A program made the translations under genes and the position numbers. Under the pieces are notes generated by a model. The model saw nothing but the letters and a program-made list of their open reading frames with translations. It did not search any database and was not told the origin of the DNA. A stretch of DNA of 56,607 nucleotides from Streptosporangiales bacterium (GTDB lineage: Bacteria > Actinomycetota > Actinomycetes > Streptosporangiales > Streptosporangiaceae). This document shows positions 6,382 through 15,963 of the stretch, piece after piece (the first letter of the stretch is position 1; each line of letters starts with the position of its first letter). The stretch covers positions 1-56,607 of the forward strand of contig WHSL01000010.1 of assembly GCA_009380095.1 (NCBI GenBank), in the 5' to 3' direction.

Positions 6382-8781
6382 TCAGCGGTAGTTGGTGAGC
6401 AGGACGACCTCCATCGGCTGGCCCTGGACCACGACCCCCTCCGCGATCAGGCCCTCGACCTCCGCCGGGGTCAGGCCGGCCTCGGTGAGGACCGCGGTGC
6501 TGTGCTCGCCGATGCCGGGCGGGGTGAGGACGTCGCCGCGCTGGGTGCGGGACAGTGCGGCGAACCGGGCCGTCGTCGTGTACGGGGTGCCGTCGGACAG
6601 CTCGTTGAGCTGCAGTACGTCGCGCGACATGAGGGCTTCGTCGGAGAGCATCTCGTTGAGCTGCCGTACCGGGACGCACGGGACCGCGGCCGCGTTCAGC
6701 CGCCGCACGGCCTCGTCGCGCGGCACGCCGGCCAGTGCGGCCTCCAGCGCGGCGTCCAGCTCGGCCGCGCGCGCCGTGGAGTTCGCTTCCTCGGACGCGG
6801 CGCCCGGTTCGGCCGCGCGCGCCGGCGAGCCCACTCCCTCGGACGCGGCGCCCGCCGGTGCGCTGAATCCGTCGAAGCCGGGCAGGCCGGCCGCGTGCAG
6901 TGCCGCCGAGTCCACCTGTTCCGGGGTGGCCTCGACCCGGACCCAGCCGTCGGCGACGGTGTAGAAGCGGCGCAGCGGTTCCCGCCCGGCGAAGTCGCGC
7001 CCGCCGGTGCACGCGGGCGGGCGGCCCGCGTACCGGGTGAGCTCGCCGGACTGCATGATCGCCGAGGCGCCGGCGAGCGAGCTCCAGATCCGCTGCCCCG
7101 CGCCGGTGGCCTGGCGGTGCAGCAGCGCCGCGGTCACGCTGAACGTGGTGAGCACCGCGGAGGCCACGTCGTTGATCGCGATCGTGTAGAAGACCGGCTC
7201 GTGGTCGCCGCCCTGCGCGGTCATCATGCCGCTGGCGGCCTGCAGGATGGGGTCGAAGCCGGGGAGATCGGACATCGGCCCGCCCTCCCCGAAGCCGGTC
7301 AGCGAGACCGTGACGATCTCCGGGTTGACCCGCGACAGCGTGCCGTAGTCGATCTTCAGCCGGTCCAGCACGCCGGGCCGGTAGTTGTCGATCACCACGT
7401 CGCTGTGTTCGGCGAGCCGGTAGAAGGCGTCCTTGCCGCGGTCCGCGCGCAGGTCGATGGCGAGGCCGCGCATGCCGCGGTTGAACGTGAAGCCGCGCAC
7501 CCGGAAGGAGTCGCCGGCGGGCGGCTCCACCTTGATCACCGAGGCGCCGAGCTCGGCCAGCAGGCTCCCCGCGTACGGCCCCGCGAGGATCGCGCCGAGG
7601 TCGAGCACCTGATACCCGGCGAGGGGGCCGGCCGCGGCGGCGGGCGGGTTTCCGGTGGGCTGCGGCCGGGGGTCCCAGTCCGGCAGATCGTCTTCGTGCT
7701 CGGCGAGGCGAGGCGCCGGGGCCTGCACGGAACCCGGCGTACCGGTCAGCACGATCGGCACGCCCGGCATCACGACCCGGCCGCGCTCCGGGTCGTCCAC
7801 CTCGGCGCGCATACCGATCGCCTTGATCTGCGGGTGGTCGAGCCAGTCGGCACGCTCCAGCAGCGGCCCGGCGGGGACGTCGGCGGCGGCCAGCACCTCC
7901 AGCCAGTGCGCGCGCGACGCGGAGCCGAACACCGCCTCGACGCGCTTACGCACCCAGTCGCGGTTCTCCGGCAGCAGCACCTTCTCCAGCTGGCCGCCGA
8001 GTCGGGGGTCGTCGAGGACGTCCTCGATGTCCAGCACCTTGAGCAGCTGCGCCTGGAACTTGGGGGTCAGCGCGGCCACGAACATCCACTCGCCGTCGGC
8101 GCAGCGGAACCGCGAGTACGACGGGTTCGGGCCGCCGGGGCCGAACGACGCGGTGACCGGCGGGGCGTCGGGGCGGACGGTGAGGTGGGAGGTGAAGGCC
8201 TCCATCATCGCGTGCACGCCGCTGACCGTGACGACCTGCCCGAAGCCGGAGGCCCGCCGCTCCAGCAGCGCGGCGAGGCCGCAGGTCGCGCCCCAGATGC
8301 CCTGGATGTAGAGCAGCTTGGGGATCACGAACTCGATCGGCCCGCCTTCGAAGGAGGCCTGGCGCAGCGAGACGCCGGTGACGGCGGTGAGCATGCCGTG
8401 CGACTCGCCGCCGCCCAGCCAGGGCGCGGGCCCGTGATACGGCGGCAGGTGCAGCACCACCAGGCCGGGGTGGCCGGCGGTGATCGCGTCGACGTCGATG
8501 CCGTCCTGGGCCGCGGCATCGCGGTCGCCGATCACCAGCAGGTCGGTGCCCCGTAGCAGCCGGTCCAGGCGGGCACGGTGCGCCGGCTCCGCCGGGTCGG
8601 CCACGATGCTCCGTTTACCCCGGTTCCAGGTTGCGAAGCCGGGCTCGGCGCGGGCCGGGTCCCCGCCGGGCGGCTCGACCTTGATCACCTCGGCTCCGAA
8701 GTCCGCCATGAACATCGTGGCCACCGGACCGGCGACTCCGGTGCTGAGGTCGAGGACGCGTACACCTTCGAGGGCGCTCAT
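6382..8781 (-). CDS. CaiB/BaiF CoA-transferase, two-domain fusion
   Basis: 799-residue protein with two consecutive class III CoA-transferase domains. Each starts with the family signature: residues about 5-35 (VRVLDLSTGVAGPVATMFMA, then ADFGAEVIKVEPPGGD) and about 420-450 (YQVLDLGAILAGPYAGSLLA, then ELGASVIKVEPPAGD). The second domain has NRGMRGLAIDLRADRGKD. The start is ATG 8781; a 29-residue upstream extension in frame lacks homology. Class III enzymes move CoA between carboxylic acids; single-domain members dimerise as interlocked rings, so a tandem fusion probably forms an intramolecular pseudo-dimer. A low-complexity Ala/Glu insert interrupts the second domain near residue 690. The substrate is unknown. 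It lies outside the fluorinase island and convergent to the broken response regulator. Confidence 0.85.
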   Translation of the reverse strand: MSALEGVRVLDLSTGVAGPVATMFMADFGAEVIKVEPPGGDPARAEPGFATWNRGKRSIVADPAEPAHRARLDRLLRGTDLLVIGDRDAAAQDGIDVDAITAGHPGLVVLHLPPYHGPAPWLGGGESHGMLTAVTGVSLRQASFEGGPIEFVIPKLLYIQGIWGATCGLAALLERRASGFGQVVTVSGVHAMMEAFTSHLTVRPDAPPVTASFGPGGPNPSYSRFRCADGEWMFVAALTPKFQAQLLKVLDIEDVLDDPRLGGQLEKVLLPENRDWVRKRVEAVFGSASRAHWLEVLAAADVPAGPLLERADWLDHPQIKAIGMRAEVDDPERGRVVMPGVPIVLTGTPGSVQAPAPRLAEHEDDLPDWDPRPQPTGNPPAAAAGPLAGYQVLDLGAILAGPYAGSLLAELGASVIKVEPPAGDSFRVRGFTFNRGMRGLAIDLRADRGKDAFYRLAEHSDVVIDNYRPGVLDRLKIDYGTLSRVNPEIVTVSLTGFGEGGPMSDLPGFDPILQAASGMMTAQGGDHEPVFYTIAINDVASAVLTTFSVTAALLHRQATGAGQRIWSSLAGASAIMQSGELTRYAGRPPACTGGRDFAGREPLRRFYTVADGWVRVEATPEQVDSAALHAAGLPGFDGFSAPAGAASEGVGSPARAAEPGAASEEANSTARAAELDAALEAALAGVPRDEAVRRLNAAAVPCVPVRQLNEMLSDEALMSRDVLQLNELSDGTPYTTTARFAALSRTQRGDVLTPPGIGEHSTAVLTEAGLTPAEVEGLIAEGVVVQGQPMEVVLLTNYR

Positions 8782-9026
8782 GCAGTTCTCCGCGTTCAGC
8801 TTCTTTGGCTCGCATTGATGGAGGCCGCCCCGAATGGCCTTAAAGCAGGCCAAAGAAAACGCGCGCACCGCATTGTGCCGCTCCCCCCGGCTTTTCCTGG
8901 GCGATAAAAGTTAGCCAGGCGAAGGATTTCCCGCCGTTGGCGATCGAATCAAAACCGGAGGTACGTGTCAAGAGCGCCCATCGGGACACAATCCACTCAT
9001 ATTGGGCCTGACCTGGCCCTTCACGG

Positions 9027-9533
9027 TCAGCGCAGCACATCGATCGTCTTCCGCCGGACCAGGTCGACGTCGATCTCGACGCCGAGGCCCGGGCCCTGCG
9101 GCGGCCGTACCAGGCCGTCCGGATCGACCTCGATCTCGCGCACCAGGCCGTACTTCTGCGCGGCCCACGTCGCCGCGCAGGTAGTCGGTGGCCCGCTCGC
9201 TCGGTGAGCCAGATCGGGTACGCGGCCAGCCCCGCCTCGGGATACTCGGTGGCCATGATCGGGATGTCCAGCTTCTGCCGCAGCTTGACGTAGTTGTTGG
9301 TTCGACTGCACCCCGCCGATGCTCACCAGCGTGTCGCAGCCCTGGGCCAGCGCGTCCGCGACGAGGTACTCGAGCTTGCGGGTCTTGTTGCCGCCGTAGG
9401 CGATGCCGGAGTTGCAGTCCTCGCGCTTGGCCCACACCTCCGCCCCGCCCAGGTGCGCGGTCAGCCGCTCCAGCCGATGCACCGGCGACGGCCCGAACAA
9501 CAACGGAAACCGCTCGAACGCAGCAAGTGACAC
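9027..9533 (-). pseudogene. Chimeric remnant: ACC deaminase N-terminus joined to enolase-superfamily C-terminus
   Basis: From GTG 9533 (good GGGAGG upstream) the frame encodes about 80 residues of a 1-aminocyclopropane-1-carboxylate deaminase: [38 protein letters not shown] and [11 protein letters not shown]. Homology stops right after QSN. The next bases encode, in another frame, [20 protein letters not shown] and [17 protein letters not shown] of a mandelate racemase/enolase-superfamily protein. After an internal deletion the original frame ends [20 protein letters not shown], then [10 protein letters not shown], the usual end of that family. Two genes have been collapsed into one. The product would not be functional. 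Confidence 0.72.
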
Positions 9534-9632
9534 GTGATCCTCCCCTGTCGGCCCACCGACGGCCCCGGGCCCTGGACCGTCCTACTGTGGGTGCCATTCT
9601 TCCAACCCGATCACCCGAGAGGCAGGCCGGGC

Positions 9633-10313
9633 ATGGGGCGCGTACTCGTCACCGGAGCCACCGGCGGGATCGGCTCCGCCGTCGTGCGGGCGCTGCGGGC
9701 CGGCGGCCACGAGGTCGTCGCGCTCGGGCGCGACCCCGGGCCGCTGAGCGGGCTCGCCGCGCACGGCGTGCACACGCTCATCGCCGACCTGTCCAAGCCC
9801 GCCCGGCTGGAGGGCGCGCTCACCGGCCTCGGCGAGCTCGACGCGCTCGTGCACTGCGCGGGCGTGTCCGAGGTGGCGGAAGTGGCCGGCACGGCGGTGA
9901 GCACCTGGGACCGTACGCTCACGGTCAACGTGACCGCCGCCGCGGAGGTGACCCGGCTCGCGCTGCCCGGGCTGCGGCGCCGCGCCGGTCATGTCGTGTT
10001 CGTCAACGCCGCGCCCGGCATGCGCGGGGTGCCGCGCTGGTCGGCGTACGTGGGGAGCAAGGCGGCGCTGCGCGAGCTCGCCGACTCGCTGCGGGATGAG
10101 GAGTCGGCGCACGGCGTGCGGGTCACCACCGTCCTCCCCGGCGGCACCGCCACCGAACTGCTGCGCCGTACGCGCGAGTCGTTCGGCCGCGAGTACGACC
10201 CGGGCCGCACGATCCGGCCCGAGTCGCTCGCCGACATGATCGTCTGGGTGCTCGCCGCGCCGCCCGACGCCTACCCCGCCGAGCTCTCGGTTCTCCCCGC
10301 TCCGCGGTCGTAG
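9633..10313 (+). CDS. SDR-family oxidoreductase
   Basis: 226-residue short-chain dehydrogenase. The cofactor motif is TGATGGIG at residues 7-14, followed by DLSKPA, an NAG-like ALVHCAGVSE and the catalytic YVGSK (Tyr-x-x-x-Lys). The catalytic Ser region reads FVNAAPGMRG, with Asn/Ala in place of the usual Ser, so activity may be altered. The start is ATG 9633. It stands alone, divergent from the ACC-deaminase relic. The substrate is unknown; closest in style to small actinobacterial SDRs. Confidence 0.8.
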   Translation: MGRVLVTGATGGIGSAVVRALRAGGHEVVALGRDPGPLSGLAAHGVHTLIADLSKPARLEGALTGLGELDALVHCAGVSEVAEVAGTAVSTWDRTLTVNVTAAAEVTRLALPGLRRRAGHVVFVNAAPGMRGVPRWSAYVGSKAALRELADSLRDEESAHGVRVTTVLPGGTATELLRRTRESFGREYDPGRTIRPESLADMIVWVLAAPPDAYPAELSVLPAPRS

Positions 10314-10329
10314 GGGGCGGCGGGCGTCA

Positions 10330-11613
10330 TCACGTCTCGCCTTGGAAGAGGCCGATGAGCTCGCTGCCGCCGAGGAACAGGAACATCAGCAGGATGGCGG
10401 CGTACAGGGCGTTGGCGAGCAGTTTGTTCCGGTACGCGGCCTCCACCTTCGCCTTGGAGTTCAGCAGGAAGAGCAGGACGATCACGAGGAACGGCATGGC
10501 CAGCGCGCCCAGCGCCGCGTACACGATGACCAGGAAGACCGGCTGGCCGAACAGCAGCAACAGCATCGGCGGGAAGGCCACCCAGGCGAGGAACGCGCGG
10601 AACGCCGGAGAGCTGATCTTCGTGTGCTCTTCGGCCTGCTCGTCGGGGATGCCGCGGATCAACCGTACGTAGTCGGCGAACAGGAACGACATGCCGTTCC
10701 ACGCGCCGACGACGGAGCTGAACGTGGTGGAGAAGAAGCCGATCAGGAACAGCCAGCGGGCGACCGAGCCGAAGCGCTCGCCGAACGGGTCGGCCAGGGC
10801 GGCCATCCCCTCGCTGCCGTCGATGCCACGGCCCGTACCGAACAGGAACTCGGTACCGATCACCATCATGGCGAAGACGAAGATGAACGTGAGGATGTAC
10901 CCCGCGGCCAGGTCGACGCGCATGATCCCGATCCAGCCCGACCCGCGCCAGCCCTTCTCCCGCAGCCAGTACCCGTACGCGGCGAGCGTGAGCGTCGCGC
11001 CGACACCGCCGACGATGCCCAGCGCGTACAGGAACGAGCCGCCCGGCGGGAGCGTGGGCACGAAGCCCTGCACGATCTCGATGAAGCTGGGCAGGGTCAG
11101 CGCGGCCGCGCCGACGACGCCGATGAACATGGTGCCGACGAGGACCTTCATGACCATCTCGAAGATCCGGTATCGGCCGATGAAGACGATCAGGAAGCCG
11201 GCGATGCCCGTCACCACCGCCCAGCCGGCGACCGGCATGACGGGGAACATCTCCGCCAGCGACAGTCCGGTCGCGGAGATCACCGCGCCGCCGAAGACGA
11301 AGCCGAGGATGGCGAGGTAGACCACGAAGTACGTGCTGGCGACGCGGCCGAGCGAGTGGATGCCCTGGACCGGGGTCTGCCCGGTGGCCAGATACCAGCG
11401 GCCGATCCCCTCGGTCACCGCCCACTTCACGATCGCGCCGACCGCGATCGCCCACGCCAGCGCCATGCCGAACTCGGCGCCTCCGGCGAGCCCGGTGACC
11501 ATGTCGCCCGCACCCACGCCGACACCCGCGAGGACGAGCCCGGGGCCGAGGACGGCGAGCTTGGTGGACCACGATTTCGGTGTCTCTTCGACCACCGGGT
11601 CGTTGGATGCCAT
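10330..11613 (-). CDS. Nramp-like divalent metal transporter homologue
   Basis: 427-residue integral membrane protein with about 11 hydrophobic segments and the Nramp topology. The first helix reads LGPGLVLAGVGVGAGDMVTG; the canonical metal-binding DPGN of Nramp is replaced by GAGD, and no MPH motif is visible in the expected sixth helix (LTLAAYGYWLRE). It is therefore a divergent Nramp-superfamily member whose substrate may not be Mn or Fe. The start is ATG 11613 (MASNDPVVEETPKSW). It is monocistronic and convergent with the SDR gene. Confidence 0.78.
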   Translation of the reverse strand: MASNDPVVEETPKSWSTKLAVLGPGLVLAGVGVGAGDMVTGLAGGAEFGMALAWAIAVGAIVKWAVTEGIGRWYLATGQTPVQGIHSLGRVASTYFVVYLAILGFVFGGAVISATGLSLAEMFPVMPVAGWAVVTGIAGFLIVFIGRYRIFEMVMKVLVGTMFIGVVGAAALTLPSFIEIVQGFVPTLPPGGSFLYALGIVGGVGATLTLAAYGYWLREKGWRGSGWIGIMRVDLAAGYILTFIFVFAMMVIGTEFLFGTGRGIDGSEGMAALADPFGERFGSVARWLFLIGFFSTTFSSVVGAWNGMSFLFADYVRLIRGIPDEQAEEHTKISSPAFRAFLAWVAFPPMLLLLFGQPVFLVIVYAALGALAMPFLVIVLLFLLNSKAKVEAAYRNKLLANALYAAILLMFLFLGGSELIGLFQGET

Positions 11614-11789
11614 GACCTGATCTCCCACCACCGGCCTGGGCCCGGCGTCGACGGTCTGGGACGGCCCCCGAGTTGATCGTGATGTTCTGCTCCGGAATAT
11701 GAGACGTCCCCCGTCGCGTGTCAACCGAACCCGTCTGCTTTGGCGTGTTATACGGCCGGATGCGCTGAGGGTCCGCTGAGGCGGCCGGG

Positions 11790-12300
11790 TCCACCGACCT
11801 GTTCGGCGCGCGGGTGCTCGCCACGGACCACGCGCGCCGCGAGGTGACGTTCCGGGTCTTCGTCGTCCAGCTTTCCGAACCGCCGGTAGTCGGCCGGGTC
11901 CACCACCTCGGCGTGCGCGATGGTCTGGTGCGCCCGGATCTTCGGGTTCTCCCGGCGCGCGTGTGCGAACGCGTCCAGCGCGGTCCGCTCCCGCTCCACC
12001 CGGTCGTACAGCCCACCGGGGGACTTGAGCTCGCCCACGCTGGAGGAGAGCGCGAAGTGCGCCCGCGCGGTGAGCCCGCCCGCGTCGCGCAGCGACTGGA
12101 AGGTCCGGACCGAGCCGGCCGAGGAACCGGGCACGAAGAAGCTGGTGATGCCCTCCCGGCTGAACTCCTTCATCCGCTCGCCGGCCAGCTTCACCCGGCG
12201 CTCCGGCGGCACCGGCGACGGCTCCGGCATCACCGCGAACATCAGCTCGGCGGCGTCGTCCTCGAGCAGTCCGTCCGGCTCGGTGCCCTGCTCGGATCCG
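11790..12300 (-). pseudogene. Amidohydrolase family fragment
   Basis: The minus-strand frame contains ERMKEFSREGITSFFVPGSS, FQSLRDAGGLTARAHFALSS and IRAHQTIAHAEVVDPADYRR, matching the middle of YtcJ-like (amidohydrolase family 3) proteins. The N-terminal HxH metal site and the C-terminal part are absent, and the end after FGKLD runs into unrelated sequence. Only about 160 of an expected 500-550 residues remain. The 5' side abuts the LacI relic on the other strand. Confidence 0.65.
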
Positions 12301-12345
12301 GTCGCGGACTCCCCCCGTCCACCACGGCTTCCGTACGATCCCGGC

Positions 12346-12720
12346 ATGGGACGCGTCCGGATCGTCGACGTGGCCGCCGCCGCCGAGGTCTCGCGGGCCA
12401 CGGTCACGAACGCGCTGAACGGTACGGGCCGGATGAGCGAGGCCACCCGCGCGCACGTCCGCGCCGTCGCGGCGGAGCTCGGTTACCGAAGGCCGGCCGC
12501 GCGCTGGGCCTCGCCGTGCCCACCCACGGCGACCTGCGGTGGGACTTCGCGTCGGTGCCGTACTACGCGGAGGTCATCGGCTCGGCGATGGCCGCGGCGC
12601 ACCGGCGCGGCTACAGCCTCACCGTGCTCCCCGCGGGCGGCCCGTGGCGGTCGCTGGTGCACACCGACGGCGTGCTGCTGCTCGACCCGCCGGCGGAGGA
12701 TCCGGTGAGCGGCCTGCTCA
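12346..12720 (+). pseudogene. LacI-family regulator, frameshifted and truncated
   Basis: ATG 12346 opens an intact LacI DNA-binding domain: VRIVDVAAAAEVSRATVTNA, LNGTGRMSEATRAHVRAVAA, ELGYR. At about 12487 the frame breaks; the following frame continues KAGRALGLAVPTHGDLRWDF and AEVIGSAMAAAHRRGYSLTV up to DGVLLLDPPAEDP. The remaining two thirds of the ligand-binding domain are missing before the aminotransferase gene. This is the last broken gene before the intact fluorinase island. Confidence 0.72.
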
Positions 12721-12823
12721 GGGAGGCGCGGGTGCCGGGCGCACGGCCACCGGCCGCTGATCGTGCCGCACCACGCGCTGCTGCCGACCCGGCTCACCGA
12801 GCGCGCGTCGACCCGCCGCCGCA

Positions 12824-13906
12824 CTACGTGATCTTGTGGACCCAGCCGTACGGGTCGGGGCGCTCGCCGAGCTGGATGCCGGTGAGCTCCTCGCGCAGGC
12901 GGGTGGTGACCGGGCCGGGTGAGCCGTCGCCGATGGTCCACTCCACGTCCCTGCCCTTGACCCGGTCGACGGGGGTGAGCAGGGAGGACGTGGCGCAGCT
13001 GAAAACCTCGGTGAGCGCGCCGGAGGCGGCGTCCGCCCGCCAGTCCGGCACACTCACCCGGCCCTCCTCCACCGGATACCCCAGGTCGCGGGCCAGCGTG
13101 ATCACCGAGTCCCGGGTCACGCCCGGCAGCAGCGTGCCGGTCAGCGCGGGGGTGACGAGCCGCGACCCGTACACGAAGAACAGGTTGCAGGTGCCCATCT
13201 CGTCCACCCACCGGCGCTCCCCCGCGTCGAGCCAGACCACCTGGTCGCAGCCCTGCTCGGCGGCCTGCCGCTGGGCCAGGAAGGTGCCCGCGTAGTTCCC
13301 GCCGAACTTGGCCTCGCCGGTGCCGCCGGGCGCGGCGCGCACGTACTCGGTGGACAGCCAGGCGGAGACCGGCTTGACCCCGCCCTTGAAGTACGATCCC
13401 GCGGGCGCGGCGATGATCACGAACAGGTACCGCCCGGACGGCCGGTAGACGCCCAGCGAGGGCTCGGTGGCGACCATGAACGGCCGCACGTACAGGCTGT
13501 GTCCCGGGTGCTCCGGCACCCAGTCCCGGTCCGTGCCGACGAGCAACTCCAGCGCGGCGAGGAAGTCCTCCTCGGGCAGGGCCGGCATCGCGATGCGCGC
13601 GGCGGACCGGTTCAGCCGCCGGGCGTTGGCATCGGGGCGGAACGCCACCACCGAGCCGTCCGGCCGGCGGTAGGCCTTCAGCCCTTCGAAGATCGCCTGC
13701 CCGTAGTGGAAGACCTGGGCGGAGGGGGCCAGCGGTAGCGGCCCGTACGGTTCGAGCCGCGCGTCATGCCAGCCGCGTTCGGCGTCCCACCTGATGGTGA
13801 TCATGTGGTCGGTGAACACCTGGCCGAACGGCGGGTCCTTCACCAGGCGGGCGCGCTCGCGATCCGGGACCCGCTCCGCGGGCCGTACGGAGAACTCCAG
13901 GGACAT
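12824..13906 (-). CDS. ilvE: Branched-chain amino acid aminotransferase (IlvE)
   Basis: 360-residue fold-type IV PLP enzyme, full length for actinobacterial IlvE. It has FTDHMITIRWDAERGWHDAR, PSAQVFHYGQAIFEGLKAYR, RLNRSAARIAMP, the catalytic lysine in GEAKFGGNYAGTF and the cofactor region VDEMGTCNLFFVYG. GGAGG precedes ATG 13906. Known reaction: transamination between 2-oxoglutarate/glutamate and Val, Leu or Ile and their keto acids. The gene follows the metallophosphoesterase by 19 bp in a unit divergent from flA. No ilvB/N/C genes are near, so a housekeeping operon role is less likely. I infer it aminates a fluorinated C6 keto acid to an isoleucine analogue. Family certain, role inferred. 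Confidence 0.92.
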   Translation of the reverse strand: MSLEFSVRPAERVPDRERARLVKDPPFGQVFTDHMITIRWDAERGWHDARLEPYGPLPLAPSAQVFHYGQAIFEGLKAYRRPDGSVVAFRPDANARRLNRSAARIAMPALPEEDFLAALELLVGTDRDWVPEHPGHSLYVRPFMVATEPSLGVYRPSGRYLFVIIAAPAGSYFKGGVKPVSAWLSTEYVRAAPGGTGEAKFGGNYAGTFLAQRQAAEQGCDQVVWLDAGERRWVDEMGTCNLFFVYGSRLVTPALTGTLLPGVTRDSVITLARDLGYPVEEGRVSVPDWRADAASGALTEVFSCATSSLLTPVDRVKGRDVEWTIGDGSPGPVTTRLREELTGIQLGERPDPYGWVHKIT

Positions 13907-13925
13907 GCGGAACCTCCGGGGTGAG

Positions 13926-14726
13926 TCACGGCCACTCGGTGAGGCGGCGCAGCGCGGTGGTCCGGCCGCCGGTGACCTCCAGGACGACGGCGCCCAGCGC
14001 GATCTCCCCGTCGCGCGGGGTGGGCAGCGCGTACGCGAACGGGTCGCCGAGCGTGCGGAGCCCGTCCACGAACCCCTCGTACGCGAAGCCCTGCACCCCG
14101 CCCGTCGGGCCGGTCATCCCGACGTCGGTGACGAATCCGGTGCCGCCGGGCAGCAGGTGCAGCGGGATCGTGGGCTCGTGGGTGTGCGTGCCGAGCACCG
14201 CCGCCGCCTCGCCGTCCACCGCGCGGGCGAAGATCTGCTTCTCGATCACGCTCTCGCCGTGGTAGTCCACGATCACCGTGCCGTGCCGCGGCGCGGCCGC
14301 CCAGGACCGGAACGGATGCAGGTAGCGGCCGGCGGTGGCCCGTACGTGCGCCATCGACGCCCGGTCCGCGAGGTTCAGCACGGTCACGGCCTCGGCGCCG
14401 ACCGCGGTCTCCACGTCGACGTGCACCACGCCCCGCCCCGGGACGCCGTCGGCGACGTTGTACGGGCGCACCGCGCGCGGGTGGGCGAGCGCGGCCACCG
14501 AGTCCGCGCTGTCCCAGGAGTGGTTGCCACCGGTGATCACGTCCACCCCGGCGTCAACCAGCCGGTCCGCCTGCTTGGCGGTCATGCCGAGGCCGTTGGG
14601 CGCGCAGTTCTCCGCGTTGGCGATGGTGAGGTCGATCGCGTGCGCACGCCGCAGTTCCGGCACGGCGTCGATGACCGCCTCGGCCGCCGCGGCCCCGACA
14701 ATGTCCCCGAAGAAAAGTATGTTCAT
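13926..14726 (-). CDS. YmdB-like metallophosphoesterase (TIGR00282 type)
   Basis: 266-residue calcineurin-like phosphoesterase. Metal motifs are all present: MNILFFGDIVG, IANAENCAPNG, GGNHSWD, VDYHGES (usually DFHAE in the family), LGTHTHEPT and FVTDVGMTGP. Known members hydrolyse 2',3'-cyclic nucleotides or related phosphoesters. It heads a two-gene unit with ilvE, sharing a divergent promoter region with flA. No HAD-type phosphatase is seen near flA, and the 5-fluororibose route needs removal of the phosphate left by the FlB reaction, so this enzyme is a candidate. That role is inference. Confidence 0.87.
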   Translation of the reverse strand: MNILFFGDIVGAAAAEAVIDAVPELRRAHAIDLTIANAENCAPNGLGMTAKQADRLVDAGVDVITGGNHSWDSADSVAALAHPRAVRPYNVADGVPGRGVVHVDVETAVGAEAVTVLNLADRASMAHVRATAGRYLHPFRSWAAAPRHGTVIVDYHGESVIEKQIFARAVDGEAAAVLGTHTHEPTIPLHLLPGGTGFVTDVGMTGPTGGVQGFAYEGFVDGLRTLGDPFAYALPTPRDGEIALGAVVLEVTGGRTTALRRLTEWP

Positions 14727-14728
14727 GA

Positions 14729-15868
<1,140 letters not shown>

Positions 15869-15963
15869 TCCGGGATCCCCTCACCCGCCCGCGCCGTCCG
15901 CCGCCGCGCCCCCGCGGCGGCGGCCGGCGCCGCGGCGTCCTCACCCTCTGAAAGGCGCTCCCC

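Noticed and set aside
6361-8556. 731-codon plus-strand frame opposite the CoA-transferase
   Set aside because: The minus-strand frame has two clear CoA-transferase domains; the plus frame has none.
10342-11676. 444-codon plus-strand frame opposite the Nramp-like gene
   Set aside because: Composition (Asp/Gln/Arg-rich) and lack of motifs mark it as an antisense frame caused by high GC content.
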